A stretch of DNA of 64,000 nt from HGM11368 sp051883415 (GTDB lineage: Bacteria; Bacillota; Clostridia; Christensenellales; UBA3700). Shown here piece by piece: positions 24,230 through 32,872 of the stretch (position 1 is its first letter; each line of letters opens with the position of its first letter). Made by a program: the position numbers and the translations under genes. The stretch is from positions 1 to 64,000 of the forward strand of contig JBJETR010000072.1 in assembly GCA_051883415.1 (NCBI GenBank). The letters run 5' to 3'. Under the pieces are notes generated by a model. The model ran no database searches. It saw only the letters and a list, made by a program, of their open reading frames with translations, and was not told where the DNA came from.

Positions 24230-24366
24230 AAGAATATTATATATATTATTTGTCCGAGTGTCAAGGTCAACTTATCTACGTCGAGCGTCAAGTTTTTGCA
24301 AATTTTTTGTCGTCCACAATCGGATTATATACCGTCAAACCCGATGACTCTTGCGACGTTTTACCG

Positions 24367-25323
24367 TCAATACACGCAATTGACGACTTTCCCTTCCAAA
24401 AATTTCTTAACGTTGTCGCAAGCAATGCTTAGGCATCTTTGCCTTGCACTCACGCTTGCCCAAGCAATGTGAGGAGTAATTATCGCCTTAGAGTGGCTTA
24501 GCAATCTATTATCTTTTGACGGTGGCTCACTAGCGGCAACGTCCGCCGCATATCCTGCCAATTTTCCGCTATCGAGTGCGTCCGCAATAGCTTCTTCGTC
24601 CACCAAGCCTCCTCTTGCGGTATTGATGACAATGACACCGTCCTTCATCTTATCTATAGCTTGCTTGTCTATCATCTTTGCGTTGTCTGTGCCAAGTGGA
24701 CAATGTAGACTTATCACGTCGCAATTTTCCATTATCCAATCGAGCCCCCTATACTCTGCGTTGTCATCAACCATGCCTTTGCGATTGTAGCCGTAGACCT
24801 TCATACCCAGCGCACTCGCAATCTTGGCAACGCAAGCTCCAATCGAACCGTAACCAATCAGCCCTATGCTTTTACCGTCCAGCTCCTCTATGCTTTGCAC
24901 TGTGTAGCAAAAATCGGGGCACTCTGCCCATTGACCATCCTTGACCGACCTATCGTGTTTACCCACGCCCATACACAACTCCAGCAACAGTGCAATCGTC
25001 AATTGCGCTACCGAAGCAGAGGAATACTTAGGTACGTTACACACGGGTATATTGCGACTTTTGGCGTATCGCACGTCCACCACGTCGTAGCCCGTGGATA
25101 GCAAACCAATATACTTCAAATTGACAAATTTTGAGAGCAACTCTCTATCGAGTTTTACCTTGTTGTCAAGTATAATATCGGCGTCCTTAGCTCTCTCTAT
25201 TGCCTCTTCTCGACTACTGCGAGCATAGACGGTCACTTCACCCAACTTTTCCAATTCTTCCCAGCTCAAATCTCCCGGGTTGACGGCGTTGCCGTCCAAA
25301 ACGACTATCTTTGTTTTTTGCAT
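24367..25323 (-). CDS. D-2-hydroxyacid dehydrogenase (glycerate dehydrogenase-like)
   Basis: 318 residues. The NAD-binding fingerprint IGLIGYGSIGACVAKIA lies at about 153-169. The catalytic Arg is in VINTARGGLVDEEAI (about 232-246), the Glu in AASEPPSKDNRL and the His in IITPHIAW (about 286-293). This set defines the D-isomer 2-hydroxyacid dehydrogenase family; overall similarity is closest to glycerate/hydroxypyruvate reductases. It catalyses NADH-linked reduction of a 2-keto acid. It follows rsmF closely on the same strand, separated by a palindromic repeat placed on the rsmF stop codon. Confidence 0.88.
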   Translation of the reverse strand: MQKTKIVVLDGNAVNPGDLSWEELEKLGEVTVYARSSREEAIERAKDADIILDNKVKLDRELLSKFVNLKYIGLLSTGYDVVDVRYAKSRNIPVCNVPKYSSASVAQLTIALLLELCMGVGKHDRSVKDGQWAECPDFCYTVQSIEELDGKSIGLIGYGSIGACVAKIASALGMKVYGYNRKGMVDDNAEYRGLDWIMENCDVISLHCPLGTDNAKMIDKQAIDKMKDGVIVINTARGGLVDEEAIADALDSGKLAGYAADVAASEPPSKDNRLLSHSKAIITPHIAWASVSARQRCLSIACDNVKKFLEGKVVNCVY

Positions 25324-25341
25324 ATCAATTCCTCATTTTTG

Positions 25342-25362
25342 CTCATATGTATCGACTTTTTA
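25342..25362 (-). repeat. Dispersed palindromic repeat, copy 2, at the rsmF stop codon
   Basis: On the - strand TAAAAAGTCGATACATATGA begins with the TAA stop codon of the RsmF-like gene (25360-25362). The second half of the palindrome is degenerate. Confidence 0.7.
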
Positions 25363-26736
25363 GCACTTTATGTCTTTTCGAAGACCTTTTGGATAGTGGT
25401 TTTTGGCTTGCACCCCGTCCCCCTTGCACCACCCGCAAGGATATCCGTCTACACACACGAGTCCCCAGCCTCTGAAGTCGCATTCTAGAGTCTCTCCGAC
25501 GTAATACTTTTCGACTAACCCGTCGGACTCGGCGGTGTCTATTATTCTCTTGGCGTCCTTGGCACTCAAGTGCATTGCAAGCGAATGTGACGGCTCAAAT
25601 CTATCCTTCTTTATTTCCCCAAGATGCAGTCCGCATCTAAGCACTCTCACGCCCTTAAGATTAGGCGACGGGTGTGGAAGGTAGTATAGATTATCTCCAA
25701 AAACCACGTTAGGCGAGAGCGTTACGTTGAGATTTTCCTTTTGCCACTTGTCGAAAATCTTTATCATAGCAGCGGGCACTTTGACGGGCTTTTCACTCGC
25801 TGCGCTATCGCTCATGCCCGCCTTTTGCATTACGCAAAAGAAGTGTCCCTCACCCTTGTATCTGTGAGGAAAAACCCTTTGTGCCATAGCTATGCTGTCA
25901 TATCCTTTTTCGGTATTGTCTACCTTACAATCGTCAAATCTCACGCAAGGCTCTACGATAGACATGTCGCCGTGCCTATCCAAAAATCTCTCTATCGTCC
26001 TTTCGTTTTCTTCCACTTCGAATGTGCAAGTGGAATATATCATCTTGCCGCCCTTTTTGAGCATCTTATAGGCGCTATCAAGAATGAGTGCTTGCCTTTG
26101 CGCACATATAGCGGGACTTTGCTCGTTCCACTCGGCAACGGCTTGTGGATTTTTCCTAAACATTCCCTCGCCCGAGCAAGGAGCGTCGACGACTATCTTG
26201 TCAAAAAATTCTTGCCACCTATCTTGCAACTCGTCGGGAGAATTGTTGGTTACAATAGCTCTTGCTATGCCCATTCTCTCAATATTTTGCGAGAGAATTT
26301 TGGCTCTGGACGGCACTATTTCGTTGGCGATGAGCAGCCCCGTGTCGCCCAACTTGCAAGCAATATGCGTAGCCTTTCCCCCGGGTGCGGAACACAGGTC
26401 GAGCACAACGTCGCCCTCTTGCACTCCGAGTGCTTCCACCACACTCATTGCGCTCGCCTCTTGGATATAATACAATCCCGCCTCGTGATATGGGTGTTTT
26501 CCCGGTCTTAGGTAGTCGTTATAATAATATCCGCTGTCGCACCAATCTACGGGTTGCAAATTCCCGCCCAAGAGTTCTTCCGCTCTTTTAGGCGAAAGCT
26601 TGAGTGTGTTGACTCTCAAAGATTGGCGAGGCTCGTCGTCAAGGCTTTCTTCAAACGATGGGTACTGCTCGCCGAGCAGTAGCTTCATATTGGCTAAAAA
26701 TCTACTTGGCAAGTTGTCGTGGTATTTCTTTTCCAT
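25360..26736 (-). CDS. rsmF: RsmF-like 16S rRNA m5C methyltransferase
   Basis: A 458-residue RsmB/NOP-family methyltransferase. The SAM-binding motif is VVLDLCSAPGGKATHIA (about 108-124). Motif IV is VVDAPCSGEGMFRK (about 186-199) and motif VI is STCTFEVEENE (about 236-246), which carries the catalytic Cys. A C-terminal PUA-like region (HLGEIKKDRFEPSHSLAMHL) continues to FRGWGLVCVDGYPCGWCKG, typical of the RsmF subgroup of Firmicutes. It modifies a cytosine of 16S rRNA on the 30S subunit. The first gene after a 217-bp spacer, its stop codon coincides with a dispersed repeat. Confidence 0.9.
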   Translation of the reverse strand: MEKKYHDNLPSRFLANMKLLLGEQYPSFEESLDDEPRQSLRVNTLKLSPKRAEELLGGNLQPVDWCDSGYYYNDYLRPGKHPYHEAGLYYIQEASAMSVVEALGVQEGDVVLDLCSAPGGKATHIACKLGDTGLLIANEIVPSRAKILSQNIERMGIARAIVTNNSPDELQDRWQEFFDKIVVDAPCSGEGMFRKNPQAVAEWNEQSPAICAQRQALILDSAYKMLKKGGKMIYSTCTFEVEENERTIERFLDRHGDMSIVEPCVRFDDCKVDNTEKGYDSIAMAQRVFPHRYKGEGHFFCVMQKAGMSDSAASEKPVKVPAAMIKIFDKWQKENLNVTLSPNVVFGDNLYYLPHPSPNLKGVRVLRCGLHLGEIKKDRFEPSHSLAMHLSAKDAKRIIDTAESDGLVEKYYVGETLECDFRGWGLVCVDGYPCGWCKGDGVQAKNHYPKGLRKDIKC

Positions 26737-26953
26737 ACCGATATTATAGCATAATCGAGAACCAAAAAAAATAGTTGCATAGCTTTTTTGTAAATATTTA
26801 TTGATATCTTATCCTAGCTTGTCCTATCCAACCCGCTAATGGTAGCTTGGCTTGAATAATAACGATATATGGTGTGCCTATTCACGTATTATAGCATACG
26901 GTCAATGCAGCACAACGCCTATCACCTTGCACTGCATCGACTTCCGACTGCTA

Positions 26954-27322
26954 CTATCTAAATCTAGGCATTCTCATTCTTTGGTTGACGTTGTTAGCAC
27001 TGCCGTTTCTGACGTTTTGCGACGATACGGTGTTGGTTTCGCCTACGCTCTCGCCCCTATTTTGATCGACAAAAGTGACGAATTTGACGTTGAAAATATC
27101 ACAAACTATGTACGCGTCAATGCTAGCTTGATACAGCACCAACGTCTTGGAGCCGACGGAATACAAAATTCCGCTCTTTGTCGTCAAATTGTTGGTCCCT
27201 ACCAAAAATTCCACGATGACGTAGCTACCCGTATTCATAGACAGCACTTCTTGAAAAGAGCCACGATAGATTTCGTTGGTCAAATCGCTATCGGGCACTT
27301 GCACTTGGTTATTGTTTGGCAT
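26954..27322 (-). CDS. gerQ: GerQ-like spore coat protein
   Basis: 122 residues, start ATG with AGGAG. The central part reads YRGSFQEVLSMNTGSYVIVEF, then SGILYSVGSKTLVLYQ and VKFVTFVD. It matches the GerQ domain, where a short helix is followed by a small beta barrel. In Bacillus, GerQ is a coat protein crosslinked by transglutaminase and needed for CwlJ function, and gerQ lies directly beside cwlJ. The same pairing here (14-bp gap after the SleB/CwlJ-like gene) supports the call. The C-terminal Asn/Arg-rich tail (NQRMRMPRFR) is poorly conserved. Confidence 0.82.
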   Translation of the reverse strand: MPNNNQVQVPDSDLTNEIYRGSFQEVLSMNTGSYVIVEFLVGTNNLTTKSGILYSVGSKTLVLYQASIDAYIVCDIFNVKFVTFVDQNRGESVGETNTVSSQNVRNGSANNVNQRMRMPRFR

Positions 27323-27335
27323 AATATATCTCCTT

Positions 27336-27764
27336 TTAAGTTAAATAATATGATTCGGTAGGAAAATAGAAGCAGTGGTCTCCTATTCTTATTCCAAAGA
27401 CGCCGTTTTGGTTAGGAAAGTTTTCCCTACACGACGGCATATAGGGATTAAAATACCACAACGATTCCGACACGATAGGCAGTCTGCCTCCGTTCAATGC
27501 CCACTCGGCGATGTCGTAATGTATCTGTTCGGGACGCATATTATAGATGTTTTGAGGGTTGTAACTACCACCTATCGTTTCTCTTGCACAGTCAAACTGA
27601 CGCGGTGCAAAGATCACGTCCTCGAGAGTATTTTGTCTGCCGTACTCGCCTTGAGTTTCTTGCAATCGATTGGCTATCACGGTAGCCACGGCTCTCATTC
27701 CGTCCTCGCCTTCTCCGCCTGCTTCGCATTGCAGTATTCTTGCCAAAAGTTCCACGTCGTCCAT
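27336..27764 (-). CDS. cwlJ: CwlJ/SleB-type spore cortex-lytic hydrolase
   Basis: 142 residues forming one SleB/CwlJ hydrolase domain without signal peptide or peptidoglycan-binding domain, which is CwlJ rather than SleB architecture. The N-terminal LLARILQCEAGGEGEDGMRAVATVIANR (about 5-32) contains the catalytic Glu. VIFAPRQFDCARE and ALNGGRLPIVSESLWYFNP are also conserved. CwlJ degrades spore cortex peptidoglycan during germination, triggered by Ca-dipicolinate. It is followed by gerQ on the same transcript. The pair implies a spore-forming lineage. Confidence 0.88.
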   Translation of the reverse strand: MDDVELLARILQCEAGGEGEDGMRAVATVIANRLQETQGEYGRQNTLEDVIFAPRQFDCARETIGGSYNPQNIYNMRPEQIHYDIAEWALNGGRLPIVSESLWYFNPYMPSCRENFPNQNGVFGIRIGDHCFYFPTESYYLT

Positions 27765-27812
27765 ATTTCACCTCTTTTTCACTCTATGCTTACGTTTTAT
27801 AGTTCGTTACAA

Positions 27813-27846
27813 AAAAATCGCCATACTTTATCGTATGACGATTTTT
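27813..27846 (-). terminator. Terminator of the sulfatase-maturase gene
   Basis: AAAAATCG-CATAC pairs with GTATG-CGATTTTT across a TTTA loop, with one internal mismatch, followed on the - strand by seven T's. It lies between the maturase and cwlJ. Confidence 0.8.
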
Positions 27847-27849
27847 GTT

Positions 27850-27868
27850 GACACGTATTGATTTTTTA
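27850..27868 (-). repeat. Dispersed palindromic repeat, copy 3, at the maturase stop codon
   Basis: On the - strand TAAAAAATCAATACGTGTC starts at the TAA stop codon of the radical-SAM gene. It is a diverged copy of the TAAAAAGTCGATACGTATCGA family. Confidence 0.55.
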
Positions 27869-28954
27869 CTTCTTTTCGTTTGCGAAGACTCTAAATAGAG
27901 GTAGACACGCACCAAAGAATTTTTGATATGCCTCGCAATAATCTCTATCTTCTCGACTTCGTTTACAACCTCCCGCACGACAAATCCCGTACAACTTACA
28001 CTTCTTGCACTTATCGGGGATATTGAATGATTGTCTTATAAACTCTATCGCCTTGTAGGTATGCGCAAGCTTGTCAAAGTCGCTGTCGTTGATATTGCCA
28101 AGCAACCATTCGTCCAGACAGTAGAAGTCACACGGATATACGTTGCCGTTGCCCTCTACTACGAATTGGTGCGAGCAATGACCGCACACTCCGCATTGTT
28201 CTACGGGATTGCCCAGATACATATGCACCATATTGTCCAATAGTCTTACGCTGGTATAGTCGTTCCTCACATAGTCTTTGACGTATAGATTAAAGAGCCT
28301 TATAAGGAAGTTACCATACTGCTCCACCGTCATATACAATTCGCTCTCGCTCTTGTCGCCGAAAGGTCTGAGGCAAGGTATGAACTGCAAATATTTGTAA
28401 CCCTGCCCCGTGAGGTAACGGTAGACGTCTTCTACGTGGTCGGCTGTCCAACCCGTTGTAACTATCAAAATATTGAAGTCTACGCCTTTGCTTTGCAATA
28501 TCTCAATGGCACTTTTGACCTTGGGGAATGTATAGTTGAGGTCTATATCCAATCTATACCTATTGGCGCTTTGGTCGCCGTCAAGACTCACGCCTAGCAA
28601 GAAGCCGTTGCGTGCAAAAAACTCAGCCCACTCTTCGTCTATCAAGGTTGCGTTGGTCTGCAAGCTATAGTATATCTTACTGCCACGCTTGTTTAGCTCT
28701 TTTACTTTGTCTACGAAGTAGGCAAACCACTCTTTGCCCGCGAACAACGGTTCTCCGCCCTGGAAGGCAAAGTAAATACTTCCTCCGTCTGCAAAGTCAA
28801 GTGCTTTGGCGATAACGTTGTCGGTCGTCTCGGTACTCATCTTACCATAACTAAAGCTCTCTCTCGAACCTGCAAGCGAATGATAGAAGCAATACTTGCA
28901 TCTTAGGTTGCACATACTTGAGGCGGGCTTGAGCATTATTGACAAATCTGGCAT
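27866..28954 (-). CDS. Anaerobic sulfatase-maturating enzyme (radical SAM, SPASM)
   Basis: 362 residues from the ATG at 28954 (MPDLSIMLKPASS), which has GGAGG just upstream; a longer frame reaches into the preceding terminator. The radical-SAM Cys motif is CNLRCKYC (about 15-22). A C-terminal SPASM region carries CGVCGHCSHQFVVEGNGNVYPCDFYC and CKKCKLYGICRAGGC, ligands for two auxiliary 4Fe-4S clusters. These enzymes oxidise the active-site Cys or Ser of a sulfatase to formylglycine without oxygen. The target is almost certainly the sulfatase immediately upstream, which has a Cys-type site. Confidence 0.92.
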   Translation of the reverse strand: MPDLSIMLKPASSMCNLRCKYCFYHSLAGSRESFSYGKMSTETTDNVIAKALDFADGGSIYFAFQGGEPLFAGKEWFAYFVDKVKELNKRGSKIYYSLQTNATLIDEEWAEFFARNGFLLGVSLDGDQSANRYRLDIDLNYTFPKVKSAIEILQSKGVDFNILIVTTGWTADHVEDVYRYLTGQGYKYLQFIPCLRPFGDKSESELYMTVEQYGNFLIRLFNLYVKDYVRNDYTSVRLLDNMVHMYLGNPVEQCGVCGHCSHQFVVEGNGNVYPCDFYCLDEWLLGNINDSDFDKLAHTYKAIEFIRQSFNIPDKCKKCKLYGICRAGGCKRSREDRDYCEAYQKFFGACLPLFRVFANEKK

Positions 28955-28974
28955 AATTCCTCCGTCTACAAAAA

Positions 28975-29001
28975 ACGCACTCGTCTTGAGGACGAATGCG
29001 T
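28975..29001 (-). terminator. Terminator between sulfatase and maturase genes
   Basis: ACGCA-TCGTC / GACGA-TGCGT with a single mismatch and a 5-nt loop, followed on the - strand by six T's, 20 bp before the maturase start. It probably attenuates, giving less maturase than sulfatase. Confidence 0.75.
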
Positions 29002-29017
29002 CTTGTCTCATTCGACG

Positions 29018-31186
29018 TTAATTATTGTAATATTCCTTCTTAATTGCACGTCTATTGGCTTTGAGGTCTTTCTTAACTTGTTCCATAGTATCTGCGTACT
29101 CTTTGCACAAATCAGGGAAGACGTCTGCTCTCTGGTAGCTCTCGGAAGTATCGTCCGTCAGGCACATAAACCAATTCTTTCTTACCTTATCAAAGAACTC
29201 AGGGTTGTCGTTCTTGTATTGCTTGATATACTTCCAAGTCAAGGTCTCGTTGTCTTTGATAAAAGGTATCTCTGCATAATCGGCTTCGTTGCCCGTCTGT
29301 ATCTTGTGGTCGGTCGTTGCAGTGTATCCCACTACGCTTTCCAGCACGTGTTCTCTGGTCACGGTGTATTGTATAGCTTGCACCACTTCTCTCTTCATGT
29401 GGAGGATAGGGTTGTCTTGACCGTGGATAAACACTGTACCCGTGGTATCCTCGAGCAAAGGCATCATGGACACGCCGTCTATCTCTCTATCCACGTCGCT
29501 TGGCATATACACGGCTTTAGCGGCGTTGTCGCCCACCTTGCCGGTAATTCCGCACGCTTCAACTAGGGTAGGATACAAGTCTACGAGAGTGGCAATTTGT
29601 TCTACCGTCTTAGCCGTACCTGCCGTGCCACTGCTAAATCTACCTTGGGTGTCGCCGTCCCAACGGATATAGAATGGTAGCTTTTGACCTGCGTTGTATG
29701 CGGAATACTTACCGCCTCTCAGCTCGTTGGTAGAGCCTTGCAATGCAGGACCGTTGTCGGAGGTAAATACGATGATGGTATCGTCCAATGCACCCTTGCT
29801 TTCGAGCATATTGAACAGCTTGCCGAGGTATGCGTCAAATTCCGTTACGCAGTCGGCGTAGATGCCCGCACCCGTACTACCTTGGTAGTCGTAGCCCGCA
29901 TATACAGGGGCGTGTGGCCATGGCGTAGCGTAGTATGCAAAGAATTGTTCGTTGCTGTCGATTCTGTCTTCTATCCAGCTAGAAATTTCACTATGTATTA
30001 GTCCCGTAGCGCTGCTTTGGTCGAGTTTCTCCGTGCCTTGTACTATCTCGTAACTACCGTTAGTCTCTACCGAATGATAAAAAGGCGTCATATCGTTGAC
30101 GTGGTGTGAACCGTAGAAGTAATCGAAGCCTTGGTTGGTTGGCAAATATTGACCGTAGTCCCCGAGGTGCCACTTGCCGAAGCAACCCGTAGCGTAGCCT
30201 GCCGCCTTAAATGTCTCTGCCATAGTAACTTCGTCGCCGAGCATACCGTCTACGTTGGCACCGAGCTCAATGGAGTTGAATACTCTGGTCGAAGCAAGAG
30301 GGGTAAAGGTGTTGACAGTCGGATACATTACGTTGTCGGCATATCCTCTATACGGATATCTACCCGTCATGAGCGCAAATCTCGCAGGCGAGCAAACGCT
30401 GTAAGAAGAATAGAAGTTGTCAAAGTCTGTTCCGTTGAGCGCAATACTGTCGATATTAGGCGTCTCGAATGCAGGAGTCATACCTGCCTTGCGTGCATTG
30501 TAGCTGGTATCGCCGTAGCCGAGGTCGTCCATAAGGATAATAAGCACGTTAGGTCCGTTTTCTTTTTTGTTGACGTTGTCGAGGTATTCCTTTTCGCCCT
30601 TGCTCATATCGAATACTCTAGGGTTAGATCTGAGGTTGGTGGTAAACACGAAGAGCACGCTCATACCAACGAGAGCAACGGATACGCTACTTGTGATAGC
30701 AGTCTTGAGCTTGCCGCTACATCTAGCCTTATCCACTATGAGATACATAGCGAGCAAAAGCAAAAATGCCGGTCCGCAAATAATTATATTGCCGACGAGT
30801 CTGGTCCAGAAATTGCCTTCACCTTGCCACAATGGATGTTCCCCACTGACAAATCCCGTATGTCCGTTGTCAATCAAAGCTCCCCAACCTGCGTCTGCAC
30901 CGTTAAAAATAAAGTATGTAGCAATGCCGAAGCTTACTGCAACGTAACCCAACAGATACCATAGGTATAGCTTTCTTTTGACGATTACGCCAATGCTTAT
31001 GAGCACAGAGCTTGCAATCATATAGATTGCACCGATGAGAACGATAATGTTAAGACCAATTATCCATTGCAATAGCATCAACACGGCGCCTATGCTAAAC
31101 ATAAGCAAAGGCAAAACCTTTTTTGCTTTGTCGATTTCTACCGCACGATAGGTCTTTTGCTGAATATTATCCATATTCTCTTGCAT
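29018..31186 (-). CDS. Membrane-anchored type I (formylglycine) sulfatase
   Basis: 722 residues from the ATG at 31186, preceded by AGGAGGG; the longer frame upstream reads through the promoter. The N-terminal 190 residues hold about five hydrophobic spans, separated by an exported loop. The C-terminal sulfatase domain starts at NVLIILMDDLGYGDTSY (metal-binding Asp pair, about 216-232). It carries the modified Cys in the CSPAR motif (about 271-275, CSPARFALMTGRYP), followed by GKWHLGDYG and FTSDNGPALQG. It hydrolyses a sulfate ester outside the membrane, possibly on host mucin glycans or surface polysaccharide. The multi-span N-terminus is more like phosphoglycerol transferases than ordinary secreted sulfatases. 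Maturase gene follows. Confidence 0.88.
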   Translation of the reverse strand: MQENMDNIQQKTYRAVEIDKAKKVLPLLMFSIGAVLMLLQWIIGLNIIVLIGAIYMIASSVLISIGVIVKRKLYLWYLLGYVAVSFGIATYFIFNGADAGWGALIDNGHTGFVSGEHPLWQGEGNFWTRLVGNIIICGPAFLLLLAMYLIVDKARCSGKLKTAITSSVSVALVGMSVLFVFTTNLRSNPRVFDMSKGEKEYLDNVNKKENGPNVLIILMDDLGYGDTSYNARKAGMTPAFETPNIDSIALNGTDFDNFYSSYSVCSPARFALMTGRYPYRGYADNVMYPTVNTFTPLASTRVFNSIELGANVDGMLGDEVTMAETFKAAGYATGCFGKWHLGDYGQYLPTNQGFDYFYGSHHVNDMTPFYHSVETNGSYEIVQGTEKLDQSSATGLIHSEISSWIEDRIDSNEQFFAYYATPWPHAPVYAGYDYQGSTGAGIYADCVTEFDAYLGKLFNMLESKGALDDTIIVFTSDNGPALQGSTNELRGGKYSAYNAGQKLPFYIRWDGDTQGRFSSGTAGTAKTVEQIATLVDLYPTLVEACGITGKVGDNAAKAVYMPSDVDREIDGVSMMPLLEDTTGTVFIHGQDNPILHMKREVVQAIQYTVTREHVLESVVGYTATTDHKIQTGNEADYAEIPFIKDNETLTWKYIKQYKNDNPEFFDKVRKNWFMCLTDDTSESYQRADVFPDLCKEYADTMEQVKKDLKANRRAIKKEYYNN

Positions 31187-31220
31187 AATTCCCTCCTGCA
31201 ATATTTGTTTAATTTTGATA

Positions 31221-31249
31221 ATTATATCATATAATATATCGAAAATCAA
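31221..31249 (-). promoter_or_regulatory. Sigma-A promoter of the sulfatase gene
   Basis: On the - strand TTGATT (31249-31244), a 17-bp spacer and TATAAT (31226-31221), about 35 bp before the AGGAGGG-ATG of the sulfatase. Confidence 0.7.
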
Positions 31250-31282
31250 GATATAATTATTATAATAGTTAAATAACAAGGC

Positions 31283-31311
31283 TTTACATACCTCTAGGTT
31301 TATGTTATAAT
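31283..31311 (+). promoter_or_regulatory. Sigma-A promoter of the O-antigen ligase-like gene
   Basis: TTTACA (31283-31288), a 17-bp spacer and TATAAT (31306-31311), 24 bp before the ATG. It is divergent from the sulfatase promoter. Confidence 0.75.
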
Positions 31312-31335
31312 CATTTCGTAGGTAACAATCTTATT

Positions 31336-32775
31336 ATGGAACAAAGTAAGTCAATAACTTTTATCGACGCTAAGGCGTCCACGATAGAACAAGGTTTTTA
31401 TAGCAATACATTTATCGCATTGGTGGTCGTATTATCGGCTTTTGGTTTTATAATAGAATCGGCGTTTGGTTTCAGAAACGGTATCGCACTCTTTGCAATG
31501 GGCACGCTCATCATTCTTATGTCGGCGGCACTTATTTTTTGCGAAGATGCCACTCCGTCTTTTGTCATCTTTAGTTTTATTTGTATGATGCCACTAGGAT
31601 TTTACGGTGCACACATGGAAGATTTTTTCCACATGTGGTGGGTTGCTCTATTCCTCATTCCATCCTTTATCGTGCATATGATACTCTATCCCGCTCCAAG
31701 AATCAAAGCCGACACTATGTTTTGGGCAATCGCTCTCTACGCCATAGCTTTACTTTTGGGTGGCGTTGGATTTATAAGCGCCCACGACTATTTCAAGATT
31801 TCATCTCTTTACTACGTCATTCTACTAGGTCCCGGCATGCTTTGCTTCTATATTTTCTACCAAACATACGTCACTCGAGACGTTGCCGCCAACGTAGATT
31901 ATTTTGCTAGGGCAATGGTAGGTTTAGGGATAACTATCATACTTATATGGATATCTCAATACTTTGTAGAGCATATGGCAGGCAGACCTGTAGGCATATT
32001 TTTCCCTTACCGTCAATTCAAGAACAATCTTGGCAATTATACCTTGCTCTCCATGCCGTTTGCATTCTATCTTGCTATCAAGAGAAGAGGGTTCAAATCG
32101 GCGATATTGTTTTTGATAGGACTGCTGCAATACATAGCAATAATATTGTCTGCGTGTCGAGGGGGTACCGTTGCGGCAACGTTTGTATTGCCGTTTATGC
32201 TAGTATACTCATTTGCCAAGTCAAACAAGAGCAATCGAATGATATATGCCGCTTTGATTTTTATCGTACTCCTCATAACAGGCATTTTGATTGCCATCAA
32301 CTATCAAGCCGCATACGACAAGATTCTTTCTTTTATCCAATCGGGTTCTTCGGGTAGAGATATACTCTACGAAGAAGCTTGGCGCAACTTCCTATCCAAC
32401 CCGATCAACGGCGTAGGTATCGGTTATATCAACCCCAATCCATACAAACCTCAACAAGAGATGACCATGTATTGGTATCATTCCACGATATTGCAAGTCA
32501 TTGCTTCTATGGGGATTATCGGACTTGTAGCTTGGCTCTTTATGACGATAGTTCGTCTTGGAGTTTTGCTCAAAAAGGATGCTTTCAATATCTTTATGCT
32601 CCTTGCGTTTTTAGGTTTCGAAGCATACTCTATGGTCAATACGGGCGACTTTTCTCCACTACCTTTCACCACTATGCTCACCTTTATGTTTGTGCTGTGT
32701 GCAAAGCACAACGCAGCCAACGACCTTCCCCCTCTATTCAAACTCAAAAATAGAAAGGGGTTACAATCGGCATAG
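31336..32775 (+). CDS. O-antigen ligase/polymerase-like (Wzy_C) membrane protein
   Basis: 479 residues with about 10-12 membrane spans and a large extracytoplasmic loop near the C-terminal third. The loop region has SACRGGTVAATF (about 270-281), GSSGRDILYEEAWRNFLSNPINGVGIGY (about 337-364) and a conserved His in MYWYHST, the pattern of the WaaL/Wzy O-antigen ligase superfamily. In Firmicutes such proteins polymerise or ligate surface polysaccharides carried on undecaprenyl pyrophosphate. It is a single-gene unit, divergent from the sulfatase and ended by a bidirectional terminator, and sits alone rather than in a polysaccharide cluster. Confidence 0.8.
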   Translation: MEQSKSITFIDAKASTIEQGFYSNTFIALVVVLSAFGFIIESAFGFRNGIALFAMGTLIILMSAALIFCEDATPSFVIFSFICMMPLGFYGAHMEDFFHMWWVALFLIPSFIVHMILYPAPRIKADTMFWAIALYAIALLLGGVGFISAHDYFKISSLYYVILLGPGMLCFYIFYQTYVTRDVAANVDYFARAMVGLGITIILIWISQYFVEHMAGRPVGIFFPYRQFKNNLGNYTLLSMPFAFYLAIKRRGFKSAILFLIGLLQYIAIILSACRGGTVAATFVLPFMLVYSFAKSNKSNRMIYAALIFIVLLITGILIAINYQAAYDKILSFIQSGSSGRDILYEEAWRNFLSNPINGVGIGYINPNPYKPQQEMTMYWYHSTILQVIASMGIIGLVAWLFMTIVRLGVLLKKDAFNIFMLLAFLGFEAYSMVNTGDFSPLPFTTMLTFMFVLCAKHNAANDLPPLFKLKNRKGLQSA

Positions 32776-32849
32776 TATAATATCTAAACTTTGAAAGGGT
32801 ATAGTATAATTAGCTCGTTTCAAATAATAAGCTTTCAATCCGCAAAAAT

Positions 32850-32872
32850 AACGCACGAATCACTCGTGCGTT
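32850..32872. terminator. Bidirectional terminator between convergent genes
   Basis: AACGCACGA / TCGTGCGTT, a perfect 9-bp stem with a 5-nt loop, abuts the stop codon of the leftward exonuclease gene and lies 75 bp after the rightward membrane-protein gene. Confidence 0.75.

Noticed and set aside
26895..26940. Hairpin ATGCAG...CTGCAT downstream of gerQ as a terminator
   Set aside because: The stem is interrupted and no T-run follows on the - strand, so it is too weak to list as a terminator.
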